Part shown: in pieces, positions 58,801 through 64,000 of the stretch
Layout: each line of letters begins with the position of its first letter
How positions within the stretch are numbered: position 1 is the stretch's first letter
Source: Steinernema hermaphroditum
Lineage: Eukaryota; Nematoda; Chromadorea; Rhabditida; Steinernematidae
Assembly: GCA_030435675.1 (NCBI GenBank)
Contig: CM059624.1
Span: forward strand, 2,194,769 to 2,258,768
Reading direction: 5' to 3'
DNA length: 64,000 bases
Notes under the pieces: model-generated
The model's input: only the letters and a program-made list of their open reading frames with translations
Told to the model about the DNA's origin: nothing
Database searches by the model: none
Made by a program: the position numbers and the translations under genes

Positions 58801-61800
58801 ATTAACCATAACGCCGTATTCTCCGCCATCACTTTGTCTGACGTCGTTGATGGTGAGGTAGTGCTGTCGATTATCGTTCGAATGGCGTGTTTTGAATCGG
58901 CCACTTGGGGACAATGGCTGTTGGTCGCGAGTCCAGGAAACATTCTCCTCTCTGGCGACTGTTTCGCAGCTGATGGTGACTTGTGTTCCGAGAGGAACGT
59001 GCGTTTCCTCGACGCTTCGAGTTCGCGCGATGTGTTCTTCTGAAATGGTCAACGATTAGTAGGTGTCGTTTGTGCATACATAAGTAGAGACAAGGCAAGC
59101 GACACTAGCAAGCAATAAAAGGCCAAATGCTGGAAAGAGGGAAAATATGTGGCCTCTTGTGAGACTATTTAGGGTCTGCTCGTATGTAGATGATGAGATA
59201 TTATAAACGATCCTTTATATCAGGAATTCAAAATTTGTTTCCTCCACACTTTTGATCACTACTTGCAGGATCTAGCATCCAGGATCTTAGAGAATCATAC
59301 TGGTCATTCAAAATGTCCCTGTCCTGCAGTCTCAATGCTTCGATGAGCTGAATCGTTCGAGGTTGTGATCAAACCGTTAAAAGCAATTTAGAACATGGGG
59401 GATCGAGCCCTCAAATGAAAATCGATGTCATTGGTCTTTGATTCTGAATCCTATTTGGAGTTTTGTATGTATGACGCTGTTCGAACCGAAATTTGAGATT
59501 TTAAAGCTACTATTCTAGCACATCAGCTGTTCCTTCGATAGTAATCTGGATGTGACTTGCACGGCTCATATTTCCCAATTTTCCGCCGGGAATGTCCTGC
59601 AACCTGATACTACTGATGTGCAATTTGTAATGGGCAAAAATGTCTTTTATTGCTTTTTTAGAACAAAAATCGCTGATAGAATCGAGATAGAAAGGCAACA
59701 GTCAAAATCGGACAAACTTTGTGAGTAGTTCTATGACTGTTAACCATGGCTTTCACCTACTGTTGAGGGAGGTTAGGCGCGTCCTTTGATAGATTGTTTA
59801 GACTGCTCCCTCGTCATATATACATACACCCTGTTATGTGTGTGCCAATATAAAGGACGTGTTCATGCTCTCTGTATCAATCCAGTCAACTTCACAGTGC
59901 ACAAAAACTCTATGCAAGTCGGTATCCGGACAAAAGGGCCAAAAGAGAGGAAAAGGCAAAAGATCCACGGGTCAAATGAATAAAGGAGCAAAAACCACAG
60001 AAAACGGTCAAATTTGAATTCAAACAAAAAACCGAGTCCCACATCTCTGGACATAAGCTTATACCGGAGCCTAGCCAATACTAAAGCATTAGCCGGACCT
60101 TAAGCATAGTTTTGGATTTGAGGCCGCACAAAAAGTAGACTCAGGACACGTCTAAACCCCAACCTCAAAAGAATCAATTGTTTTGATCTCTGTCTGCAAC
60201 TTGAACTCTAGTTCGCAAAGGCTCAGGTTGAATCCAAGGGACCTTTGTCCGTGGCTGCTTTGGGTTGTTGGTTACTCTTAATGTGCTTTTTTGTCTTTTT
60301 TAGCCGCGTCCAAACCACCCCTTAGGATAAAAGGGTTACGGATAGCGATAAACTCAAGCCGTAATACTGCTTTTTTATATCTACTACCGATAAGTGCTCG
60401 TTTCATCTTGCTTGTTTTTTGTTCATTACATTTCCGATACTATTTCGCTGGTCTGCTTTATAAATTCATCCCTGTAAAGTGCATTTTGTGTTACGTTCAT
60501 CAACCACCGGCTGTTTACTGTCCATTCCTTCAGCGCTCTGTCAATAACCCTCATGATTGCGATCACCATTGTAACAACTGTCCTTTGTCTTCCGATCTTA
60601 TTTATGACCTCCTCACAAATTGTTTTCCTGTTCTCCACATTGAAAAATCCACCCCCGCTTCTCCTTCAAAAGCATTGATTCAAGTGGCGACTGCTGTTAA
60701 AGGATATATTTATATGAATTAGTCTGCACGCTCATGCACAAAATGTACAAATAGTCAAGTCCACATTCGAAAGTAGGACTCAAAATAGGGCAAGCTTTAT
60801 TAATGATTCGAATGGAGCGAATTATTAGAGATTCGTTTTCTTCGATTTCCCGAAATCATCGGCGTTCCTTCGGTTATCGTAATCTGCGCCACGCGGAACT
60901 CGATGTCGTTGATCTTGACACTGTAGGTGCCCGAATCGTGCTCGGTGGTGTTGTGGATGATCAGGTAGTGTTTCATGCCGTTCTTCACGTGTTCACGCTT
61001 TGCGTCGTCCTTGAAGTTCAGCTCAACGCCGTCTTTGTTCCACACCAACTTCTGCTCGAACTCGTCGTTCTCCAGCTCGCAGGCTATCGTCGCCGTGCTT
61101 CCCGGGGGCACCATGTAGTCGTTTGGTTCGTCGTCGGTTTCGTCCTCCACCGCCGACACGGTCACTTCTCGCTCGTCAATTTGTTCTGAAAAGAGGAGTC
61201 CGTTGGGGAGAGGTATGGTAGTCCAGTGGGTTTTAGAAGTGATATGCCTTGTAATTCTTTGCGATTACGATTATTTAGTGTTTAGTTGTACAAACAGCCT
61301 AGATTTTGGTGAGCTTCTTATACTTCTACTTCTACAGATTGCGCGAAGAGTACGGGTCCAATGAACGTTTTAGAGTTTACACCACGGCTCTTTGCGCTTT
61401 TCACTGGAAAGGTCAATTTTTCGGCTTTAGTCGGCGAAAACTGGAGTTTGTTGGCGACTGTCTTGACTGAACTGCACGACAGTTGAGATGAACAGAGAAT
61501 TAGCATCGGCTTTCGGCATCAAAATATCCCCTGTTCAGTGATGAGTTTCTCTATTCGTCTGGTCTCTCAAGCTGCTGCTTTCGGTAGTTCCCTGTTGCCC
61601 GAAATAGGGCCTATTTTTCGGTATCTGATTTGAATTTAAAGTAAGATCAGTCTAGCATCAATAATTATAGTAATACATGGTGACATGCTCAAGTTCATTA
61701 GACACGTAACAGGTAGCTTTCAAAATTTTTAAATTAAATCTTTCAGAAAACCTCAGTGCCTTAATGTGTTGTTTAGTAGTACATTTCCCTGCACTTTGGA

Positions 61801-64000
61801 CTTCTCTCAAGCTGCTTCTTTCCGGTAGTTCGAAATTTGGGATTTGACCGACTTTTACTGTTTGAAGATAGACAGACCTCAGATAGACGTTATACTCTCA
61901 TAGTTCTATATTTTGGGACTCAAAAGCATCTTTTGCATACATTTAAAACGTTGGTATTCGCCACATCACTTCCTCATAAACCCATCAATTCTATCTATCA
62001 TCCTTACCTTCTACTACTAGCGTGATACTCGTAAAGTTCTCGTTGTGGAATGCATAGTAAGTGCCTTGATCGCTCAACTGCGTATCTGAGATCACCATAC
62101 GATACCATCCGTCATCGTATGTCTCCATCAGGATTCGATCGTTCTCCTTTATTGCCGTTCTATCGCGGTACCAGGCCAGCTTGAGATGAGGCTTATCCAT
62201 TTGGCAGGAAAGGATGGACGTTCGGCCTTCCATGACAAAGAGGGTCTGCTGCGGACTGAGAAACTTCTCCGTCTGCGGCGACTCTTCCGCATTTCCGTCT
62301 TCGACGATTAGATAAGCTACTGGATATAGTTCGTTGTCCACTTTGAGGCTGTACACGTCGCTGTCGACGAGGTCGGCTTTTGTGATGACCAGCACTTCGA
62401 GGAGGTCATGGCTGATCCGATCGATCTTTCCCTGTTCAATTTTGATCGGCTCTTCTCCTTTGTACCAAACGATGGCAGTGTCTTCTGGCAAATAGGAGTT
62501 CAGTTCACAGGTGATCGAGGCCGTCGAGCCCATCTTGATAACATACGATGGAACGGCAAGCGACTGACTGGAAAGTGTCTTCTCCGAGTAGGCCAGAGAC
62601 TTTTGGGAACTTCGATGTGAATTCGGTTCTCCCAGGGATTCACTTACGATGACGTTGAACAACGGGTTGCTTTTAGCCGAGCTGGCTTCCGAGTGATCCT
62701 CGGTTGTTTGGACGGTAATGTGGGCTTCGTTCCAGGGCACTTCCTCCAAGAAGGCGGCGGTCACGTCGTGGACACTTCTGGCTATGATCGAGACAGATAG
62801 TTTCGCCGATTTTATTGGTTTCTCTCTTTCAGTCGTGCTTCTGACGAGGACTTCTTGGGTGAGCGAATCACAGGAGCGATCGAAAGACGTTGAAACCAGG
62901 GCATTTTCTACCGTAGGATCGGTGGAGAAGTATCCACAGACTTTAGCATAGCTAAAAGCAGTCATGACTGTGCTATCTCCAGAGACTTCCGGTTCTTGCT
63001 GGATGACTACGGTCAAATCATTCCACGAAAATGCCGCTTCCACTTGCTCTCTTTCTTCAGGGGAAACATGAGCGTTAACCTTCAGTTTCGAGTGCTTCCT
63101 TTTGAGAGCGAAGTCCTCGGTTACGGTAGCCTCTGGCTCTTTGATCGGTTCGATTTCTTCCTTCTTCAGCTGCTCTACGATCGTCTTCACAGGACTATCC
63201 CTGTCGAGGGCCAACTGATTCTTGGGGATGTAGATGAACGACGATCGTTCGTCGTTTTCGAAGAAGATCGGTGGTTCCGGGGTGAATGTCTCTACGGAGC
63301 AATGGCACAAGGCGAAGGTGTTGTCGGATTCGTTGCCGGCATCCGATTCCTCGCACACCATCTGCATCGAGATCGATTCGTCGAAAATGTACTGCGACAG
63401 CGACATGTTCACCATGCACAAGCTGAAGGTTACGGTAGCTTCATTGGATTCCACAGGTTTTTCGAAAACAAAACTGGAAGACACTCTGTTTCGTGGTTCC
63501 CCTCTGACGGAAAGTTGCTTTTGGAGCTTAATGACACTGGCAGAAAGGTCAACGGGAGCGTCGGTGTCACTGAGGAACATCACGATTGTCTTGGTGATGG
63601 CTTCTTCTTCGGGTTTCAGGAGATCAGGTTCTACAAGGGCGTTCACGACCTGAGGCTTCTTGGGGACTGGAGGTGGAGTTTTCTGAGAAATCGAACTTTT
63701 CCGTGAAGATTGGGAATCTTGCCGGTGCAGAGGAGGAAGATCTGCCTCTCGAGTGTTAGAAGCAGAAGATCTTCGGGAGTCTGACGCCATGAAAGTGCCG
63801 GACGTCTTCATGGAAATTGACGATTTTCGGGTGGTAGGAGCTTCGCAGTTCCCATTGGCAGCGCAGTCTTTCTTTTCTTCGAAGCTCCCGTTTAAAGAAG
63901 AAAGATCAAATCGGGGCTTCTGAGCATCGGTCTTTCTAATCCCTTCTGGTGACTTCTCCTCGGGAATTGTGGTGATGTTTGGAGCAGGAGTGGTAGAAAC
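13483..64000 (-). CDS. ttn-1: Titin-like giant muscle protein, 5' end beyond window
   Basis: Exons in transcript order: 64000-62008, 59039-58761, 58716-56050, 55237-55042, 54995-54856, 54812-54491, 54336-54185, 54139-53857, 53810-53511, 53466-33723, 33677-33517, 33473-30881, 30835-30675, 30631-21483, 21441-18092, 18047-17915, 17864-17577, 17536-17261, 17218-15056, 15011-14733, 14488-13880 and 13832-13483. Most module boundaries are phase 1, ending in a split Gly or Glu codon. I count about 25 Ig and 11 FnIII domains and several thousand residues of PEVK-like repeats. There is no kinase in the window. Titin spans muscle I-bands as a passive spring and scaffold; the repeat spacers are the likely springs. 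Lengths of exons 53466-33723 and 30631-21483 are each off by one modulo three, so the sequence as given does not encode an intact chain there. Obscurin/UNC-89 or twitchin are less likely because of the long PEVK arrays. Confidence 0.8.
13880..14488 (-). CDS. ttn-1: Titin exon: two FnIII domains
   Basis: Two FnIII domains in tandem. The first has [36 protein letters not shown] and [10 protein letters not shown]. The second has [18 protein letters not shown] and [19 protein letters not shown]. Both are flanked by Val/Glu/Lys-rich connectors. Phase 1-1. The 244 bp intron before it shows no further feature. Confidence 0.85.
14733..15011 (-). CDS. ttn-1: Titin exon: single Ig domain
   Basis: Encodes [38 protein letters not shown] and [18 protein letters not shown]. 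This is an Ig with Trp but without the core Cys pair, common in muscle Ig modules. Phase 1-1; donor GTTCGT. Confidence 0.8.
15056..17218 (-). CDS. ttn-1: Titin exon: two Ig, two FnIII, SPKE-rich linker, one Ig
   Basis: Domains in order: Ig ([20 protein letters not shown]); a divergent Ig without core Cys ([18 protein letters not shown]); FnIII ([27 protein letters not shown]); FnIII ([19 protein letters not shown]); a ~230-residue Lys/Glu/Pro linker at about 15,320-16,050 with many SPKE phrases ([18 protein letters not shown]); and a final Ig ([20 protein letters not shown]). The SPKE phrases resemble proline-directed kinase sites as in the KSP repeats of vertebrate M-band titin; function here is inference. 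Frame intact. Confidence 0.85.
17261..17536 (-). CDS. ttn-1: Titin exon: single Ig domain
   Basis: Reads [19 protein letters not shown], then [19 protein letters not shown] and [15 protein letters not shown], ending LIVKG. It is a complete Ig in a phase 1-1 exon. The following 42 bp intron (17,219-17,260) is a multiple of three and stop-free, so its retention would add 14 residues without changing frame. Confidence 0.8.
17577..17864 (-). CDS. ttn-1: Titin exon: single Ig domain
   Basis: A phase 1-1 exon with one Ig domain: [24 protein letters not shown] and [16 protein letters not shown], ending ITITG. It has both core Cys and the Trp, plus the DxGxYxC motif of strand F. Confidence 0.85.
17915..18047 (-). 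CDS. ttn-1: Titin exon: end of an FnIII domain
   Basis: Encodes [16 protein letters not shown] and [19 protein letters not shown], the last strands of the FnIII begun in the previous exon, ending PVRVTG in phase 1 at GTAGCT. Confidence 0.8.
18092..21441 (-). CDS. ttn-1: Titin exon: FnIII, K/E-rich spacer, three Ig, two FnIII and part of a third
   Basis: An intact 3.35 kb frame. Order: FnIII ([27 protein letters not shown]); a ~420-residue Lys/Glu-rich spacer with KKIKKKK blocks spaced unevenly; three Ig domains ([54 protein letters not shown]); FnIII ([38 protein letters not shown]); FnIII ([26 protein letters not shown]); and the start of another FnIII that crosses the splice site in phase 0 (WTE|VTV). 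This spacer is diverged and lacks perfect repeats, so it is older than the arrays to its right. Confidence 0.85.
21483..30631 (-). CDS. ttn-1: Titin exon of 9.1 kb: FnIII half, type I PEVK array, three Ig domains
   Basis: Starts with [18 protein letters not shown] and the tail of FnIII. About 2,700 residues of type I repeat follow, mostly a 57-residue (171 bp) unit containing [19 protein letters not shown] and [14 protein letters not shown]. Five ETVT-type inserts lie near 29.5, 28.6, 28.15, 26.05 and 25.6 kb. From about 22,300 three Ig domains follow ([54 protein letters not shown]), ending VAIKG at GTAACC. The frame is intact from 30,631 to about 24,205 and from about 22,900 to the end. Between them are several frameshifts. 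The exon length is wrong by one modulo three. Confidence 0.75.
22840..30330 (-). repeat. Type I PEVK-like tandem array (171 bp unit)
   Basis: The unit is 57 residues: two or three KVPEE.PVE phrases, then [16 protein letters not shown], then [15 protein letters not shown]. Its period of 171 bp is regular at 26.5-27.9 kb. A duplication of at least 1.5 kb at an offset of 2,559 bp links 24,829-26,315 with 27,388-28,874, including two inserts in each copy. Similar sequence recurs at 31,730-33,190 and 34,570-36,130. Confidence 0.9.
22890..24206 (-). other. Frameshifted and scrambled part of the type I array
   Basis: Reading-frame breaks occur near 22,903, 23,057-23,185, 23,461-23,535, 23,810-23,895 and 24,200. 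The sequence between them resembles the array with words missing, for example an ETVT insert near 23,810-23,895 that keeps only its two ends. Flanking array on both sides reads perfectly. Consensus or collapse errors of the assembly are the most likely cause. Confidence 0.7.
30675..30835 (-). CDS. ttn-1: Titin exon: first half of FnIII (left copy of duplication)
   Basis: Same 161 bp exon as 33,517-33,677, with the same flanking introns. It encodes [18 protein letters not shown] through VYKKYTQ and joins the FnIII half that starts at 30,631. Confidence 0.8.
30881..33473 (-). CDS. ttn-1: Titin exon: FnIII half, type I PEVK spacer, three Ig domains
   Basis: Begins [18 protein letters not shown] and completes the FnIII ([17 protein letters not shown]). 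A ~530-residue Lys/Glu/Pro/Val spacer follows, with two ETVT-type inserts (near 32,290-32,510 and 31,830-32,070). Then come three Ig domains in tandem, ending FDISVHG at donor GTAGGT in phase 1. The frame is intact over the whole 2.6 kb. The left part of this exon is duplicated in the giant exon and its right part in the exon at 21,483-30,631. Confidence 0.8.
33517..33677 (-). CDS. ttn-1: Titin exon: first half of FnIII (right copy of duplication)
   Basis: Reads [31 protein letters not shown] and [19 protein letters not shown], the first half of an FnIII domain, phase 1 to 0. An apparently identical exon lies 2,842 bp to the left at 30,675-30,835. Confidence 0.8.
33723..53466 (-). CDS. ttn-1: Giant 19.7 kb titin exon: Ig half, PEVK type II array, PEVK type I array, three Ig domains
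   Basis: It starts by completing an Ig ([24 protein letters not shown]). From about 53,330 to 36,130 comes the type II array, built on a 22-residue unit such as [19 protein letters not shown] and interrupted by some 30 copies of an ~83-residue insert ([16 protein letters not shown] ... [12 protein letters not shown]). From 36,130 to about 34,560 comes type I sequence ([16 protein letters not shown]) with four copies of another insert. Three Ig domains ([53 protein letters not shown]) close it at phase 1. Frameshifts occur near 43,104 and in clusters at 44.0-47.7 kb, so the length is wrong modulo three. Expected role: extensible spring. No introns are visible in it. Confidence 0.75.
36130..53330 (-). 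repeat. Type II PEVK-like tandem array (66 bp unit plus ~250 bp insert)
   Basis: The basic unit is 66 bp (22 residues: Pro, Glu, Val, Lys, Ala). It runs alone for about 16 units at 36,130-37,230, about 8 at 40,940-41,480 and about 9 at 41,720-42,320. Elsewhere it alternates with an insert of ~83 residues, giving composite periods such as 315, 381 and 513 bp. Higher-order duplications are visible: 1,326 bp (38,370 to 39,696), 1,158 bp (41,891 to 43,049) and 1,788 then 1,869 bp (48,283, 50,071 and 51,940). Confidence 0.9.
44020..47690 (-). other. Frameshifted and scrambled part of the type II array
   Basis: Breaks occur at 44,020-44,098, 45,140-45,310, 46,110-46,215, 46,787-46,795, 47,075-47,215, 47,425-47,500 and 47,681. 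The damaged stretches are array units with dropped words and a run of 13 G at 47,111-47,123. In-frame units lie between them. A further single extra T lies at 43,104-43,105, outside this block. This looks like low-quality consensus more than real decay. Confidence 0.7.
53511..53810 (-). CDS. ttn-1: Titin exon: Ig second half, linker, next Ig first half
   Basis: Opens with [15 protein letters not shown] and [16 protein letters not shown], completing the preceding Ig. A short linker leads to [10 protein letters not shown] and SVEWKFTKD, the first half of another Ig. The cut is phase 2 (AC|GTAGGG). Confidence 0.75.
53857..54139 (-). CDS. ttn-1: Titin exon: linker and first half of an Ig domain
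   Basis: The linker includes ESTVRLQVF and [11 protein letters not shown], which resembles the ETVT-type module found in the PEVK arrays. An Ig follows: [29 protein letters not shown] and TITWNIEG. This Ig has Leu/Lys-Ala in place of the usual B-strand Cys. The exon ends in phase 2 at GTAAAT. Confidence 0.7.
54185..54336 (-). CDS. ttn-1: Titin exon: second half of an Ig domain
   Basis: Reads [16 protein letters not shown], then [18 protein letters not shown] with the F-strand Cys, and ends QLIVEG at GTAAGA in phase 1. It completes the Ig begun at 54,491-54,812. Confidence 0.75.
54491..54812 (-). CDS. ttn-1: Titin exon: acidic linker and first half of an Ig domain
   Basis: A linker ([22 protein letters not shown]) is followed by the first sheet of an Ig: [23 protein letters not shown] and VAVWRKGD. 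The domain is interrupted in phase 2 at DIS(R). The donor must be AAG|GTCGGT, which is weak, because the frame hits TAG soon after and only this cut restores the Ig in the next exon. Confidence 0.7.
54856..54995 (-). CDS. ttn-1: Titin exon: second half of an Ig domain
   Basis: Completes the Ig started in the previous exon: [17 protein letters not shown] and [14 protein letters not shown] with the F-strand Cys, ending IEVLG at donor GTAATG in phase 1. Confidence 0.75.
55042..55237 (-). CDS. ttn-1: Titin exon: linker and first half of an Ig domain
   Basis: Begins [10 protein letters not shown] and enters an Ig domain with [19 protein letters not shown] and [10 protein letters not shown]. The domain is cut in phase 2 inside EEF(N) and completed by the exon at 54,856-54,995. 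Confidence 0.75.
55238..56049 (-). other. Titin intron carrying a tRNA-like element
   Basis: An 812 bp intron with GTAAGT donor and TTTCCAG acceptor. Apart from the tRNA-derived element at 55,656-55,725 I see no gene or repeat in it. Confidence 0.65.
55656..55725 (-). repeat. tRNA-derived (SINE-like) element, copy 3, in a titin intron
   Basis: Minus-strand 70 nt element with GTGGCTCATTGACAAC and GGTGGGTTCGACGCC, closely matching the copy at 5154-5224. The middle contains TTAGTAA, which has the form of an anticodon loop with AGT, but the anticodon and acceptor stems are imperfect. It lies inside the intron 55,238-56,049, on the same strand as titin. Confidence 0.55.
56050..58716 (-). CDS. ttn-1: Titin exon: long acidic region with IPI.V repeats
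   Basis: An 889-codon acidic exon without Ig or FnIII domains. The N-terminal part repeats a phrase of the type LPEEIVELT followed by NEELIYYK or REELIFTK. The centre (roughly 56,950-57,560) has about ten spaced copies of a motif like EIPITVE, VIPVTVE or EIPIIFE, separated by PEE-rich linkers. The C-terminal part has two copies of a ~33-residue unit (EASIEVDL...[10 protein letters not shown] and EASIEVKL...[10 protein letters not shown]). It is probably disordered and extensible. I know no named domain that matches. Confidence 0.75.
58761..59039 (-). CDS. ttn-1: Titin exon: single Ig domain
   Basis: One Ig domain in a phase 1-1 exon of 279 bp. It contains [21 protein letters not shown] and the F-strand [11 protein letters not shown], ending TVITG at donor GTTTGT. 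This domain occupies the same place in the transcript as the alternative terminal Ig at 60,800-61,185. Confidence 0.8.
59040..60795 (-). other. Non-coding interval between the alternative terminal exon and the next titin exon
   Basis: About 1.75 kb without any Ig, FnIII or other supported coding sequence. The right edge of the next exon is a clean ATTTCAG acceptor at 59,042-59,040. A minus-strand TATATATG near 59,820 could belong to an internal promoter for downstream isoforms, but nothing else supports that. A B-box-like GGCTCGATCCCC sits near 59,400 on the minus strand. Confidence 0.5.
60796..60801 (-). terminator. Poly(A) signal overlapping the stop codon of the short isoform
   Basis: Minus-strand AATAAA shares bases with the TAA stop (60,802-60,800). 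Signal and stop together mark a terminal exon with an extremely short 3' UTR. Confidence 0.65.
60800..61185 (-). CDS. ttn-1: Alternative terminal exon of titin: one Ig domain, short tail, stop
   Basis: After acceptor TCTTTTCAG the frame reads [10 protein letters not shown] and then one Ig domain with [20 protein letters not shown] and [12 protein letters not shown]. Phase 1 matches the donor of the exon ending at 62,008. After the usual domain end TITEG there is no GT donor; the frame runs 21 more residues (Ser/Asn/Arg-rich) to TAA. The stop overlaps an AATAAA. This is best explained as the last exon of a short titin isoform. It could instead be the true end of a separate upstream gene, with the exon at 59,039 starting another. 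Confidence 0.65.
61186..62007 (-). other. Titin intron
   Basis: An 822 bp AT-rich intron with GTAAGG donor and CTCTTTTCAG acceptor. It contains a diverged ~28 bp direct repeat (61,564-61,591 and 61,804-61,831, with the shared words tctcaagctgct and cggtagttc). I see no coding sequence. Confidence 0.6.
62008..64000 (-). CDS. ttn-1: Titin exon: Ser-rich unknown region plus two Ig domains (open at right edge)
   Basis: The frame stays open from the window edge, so the exon begins outside. The first third is rich in Ser and Lys, with [10 protein letters not shown], which fits an SH3-binding PxxPxK motif. Some 400 residues follow that I cannot assign; they contain short beta-like strings such as ATVTFSL and LTVVIQQ. 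Two Ig domains close the exon. The first has TASITCEL and [10 protein letters not shown]. The second has [18 protein letters not shown] and [13 protein letters not shown]. The exon ends LVVEG in phase 1 before GTAAGG. Both downstream acceptors at 61,185 and 59,039 are phase-compatible. Confidence 0.75.

Overview
The window looks like nematode nuclear DNA, probably order Rhabditida. The evidence is many 42-50 bp introns with GT...TTTCAG or TTTTAG ends, two muscle or nerve genes I recognise, and what I recall of C. elegans chromosome V, where exp-2 (F12F3.1) lies beside the titin gene ttn-1. I cannot name the species.

Layout. Positions 1-10,852 are mostly non-coding DNA upstream of a potassium channel gene, holding diverged repeats, tRNA-like elements and weak candidates for distal first exons. 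Positions 10,853-13,249 on the plus strand hold a complete seven-exon voltage-gated K+ channel gene, the likely exp-2 ortholog, with an AATAAA signal at 13,370. Positions 13,483-64,000 on the minus strand are one giant titin-like gene that continues past the right edge, so its true N-terminus is missing. I resolved 22 exons plus one alternative terminal exon. Every splice phase agrees except across the two repeat exons that carry frameshifts. The exons total about 45.6 kb, or roughly 15,200 residues.

Titin architecture in protein order (right to left): a Ser-rich, otherwise unknown segment with an SH3-ligand-like proline motif and two Ig domains; an Ig; an 888-residue acidic segment with IPI.V repeats; four Ig domains; then a single 19.7 kb exon with thousands of residues of a 22-residue PEVK-like repeat (type II) followed by a Lys/Glu-rich PEVK-like array (type I). 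After that come four super-modules of Ig-Ig-Ig-FnIII separated by Lys/Glu-rich spacers, then further FnIII and Ig domains, an SPKE-rich linker, and three FnIII domains at the end. No kinase domain is present in the window.

The most striking points are: (1) a ~65-residue 'ETVT' module embedded in both PEVK repeat types that aligns without gaps between them; (2) a 2,842 bp near-identical tandem duplication that includes introns; (3) further higher-order duplications of 2,559, 1,326, 1,158 and about 1,790-1,870 bp; (4) clusters of frameshifts in the arrays, probably assembly errors; (5) an alternative terminal exon whose stop codon overlaps its AATAAA; (6) an ambiguous 3' end of the titin gene next to exp-2; and (7) a dispersed tRNA-derived repeat family. 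The channel would set muscle repolarisation and the titin would provide sarcomeric elasticity; their adjacency is probably conserved synteny, not an operon, because they converge.
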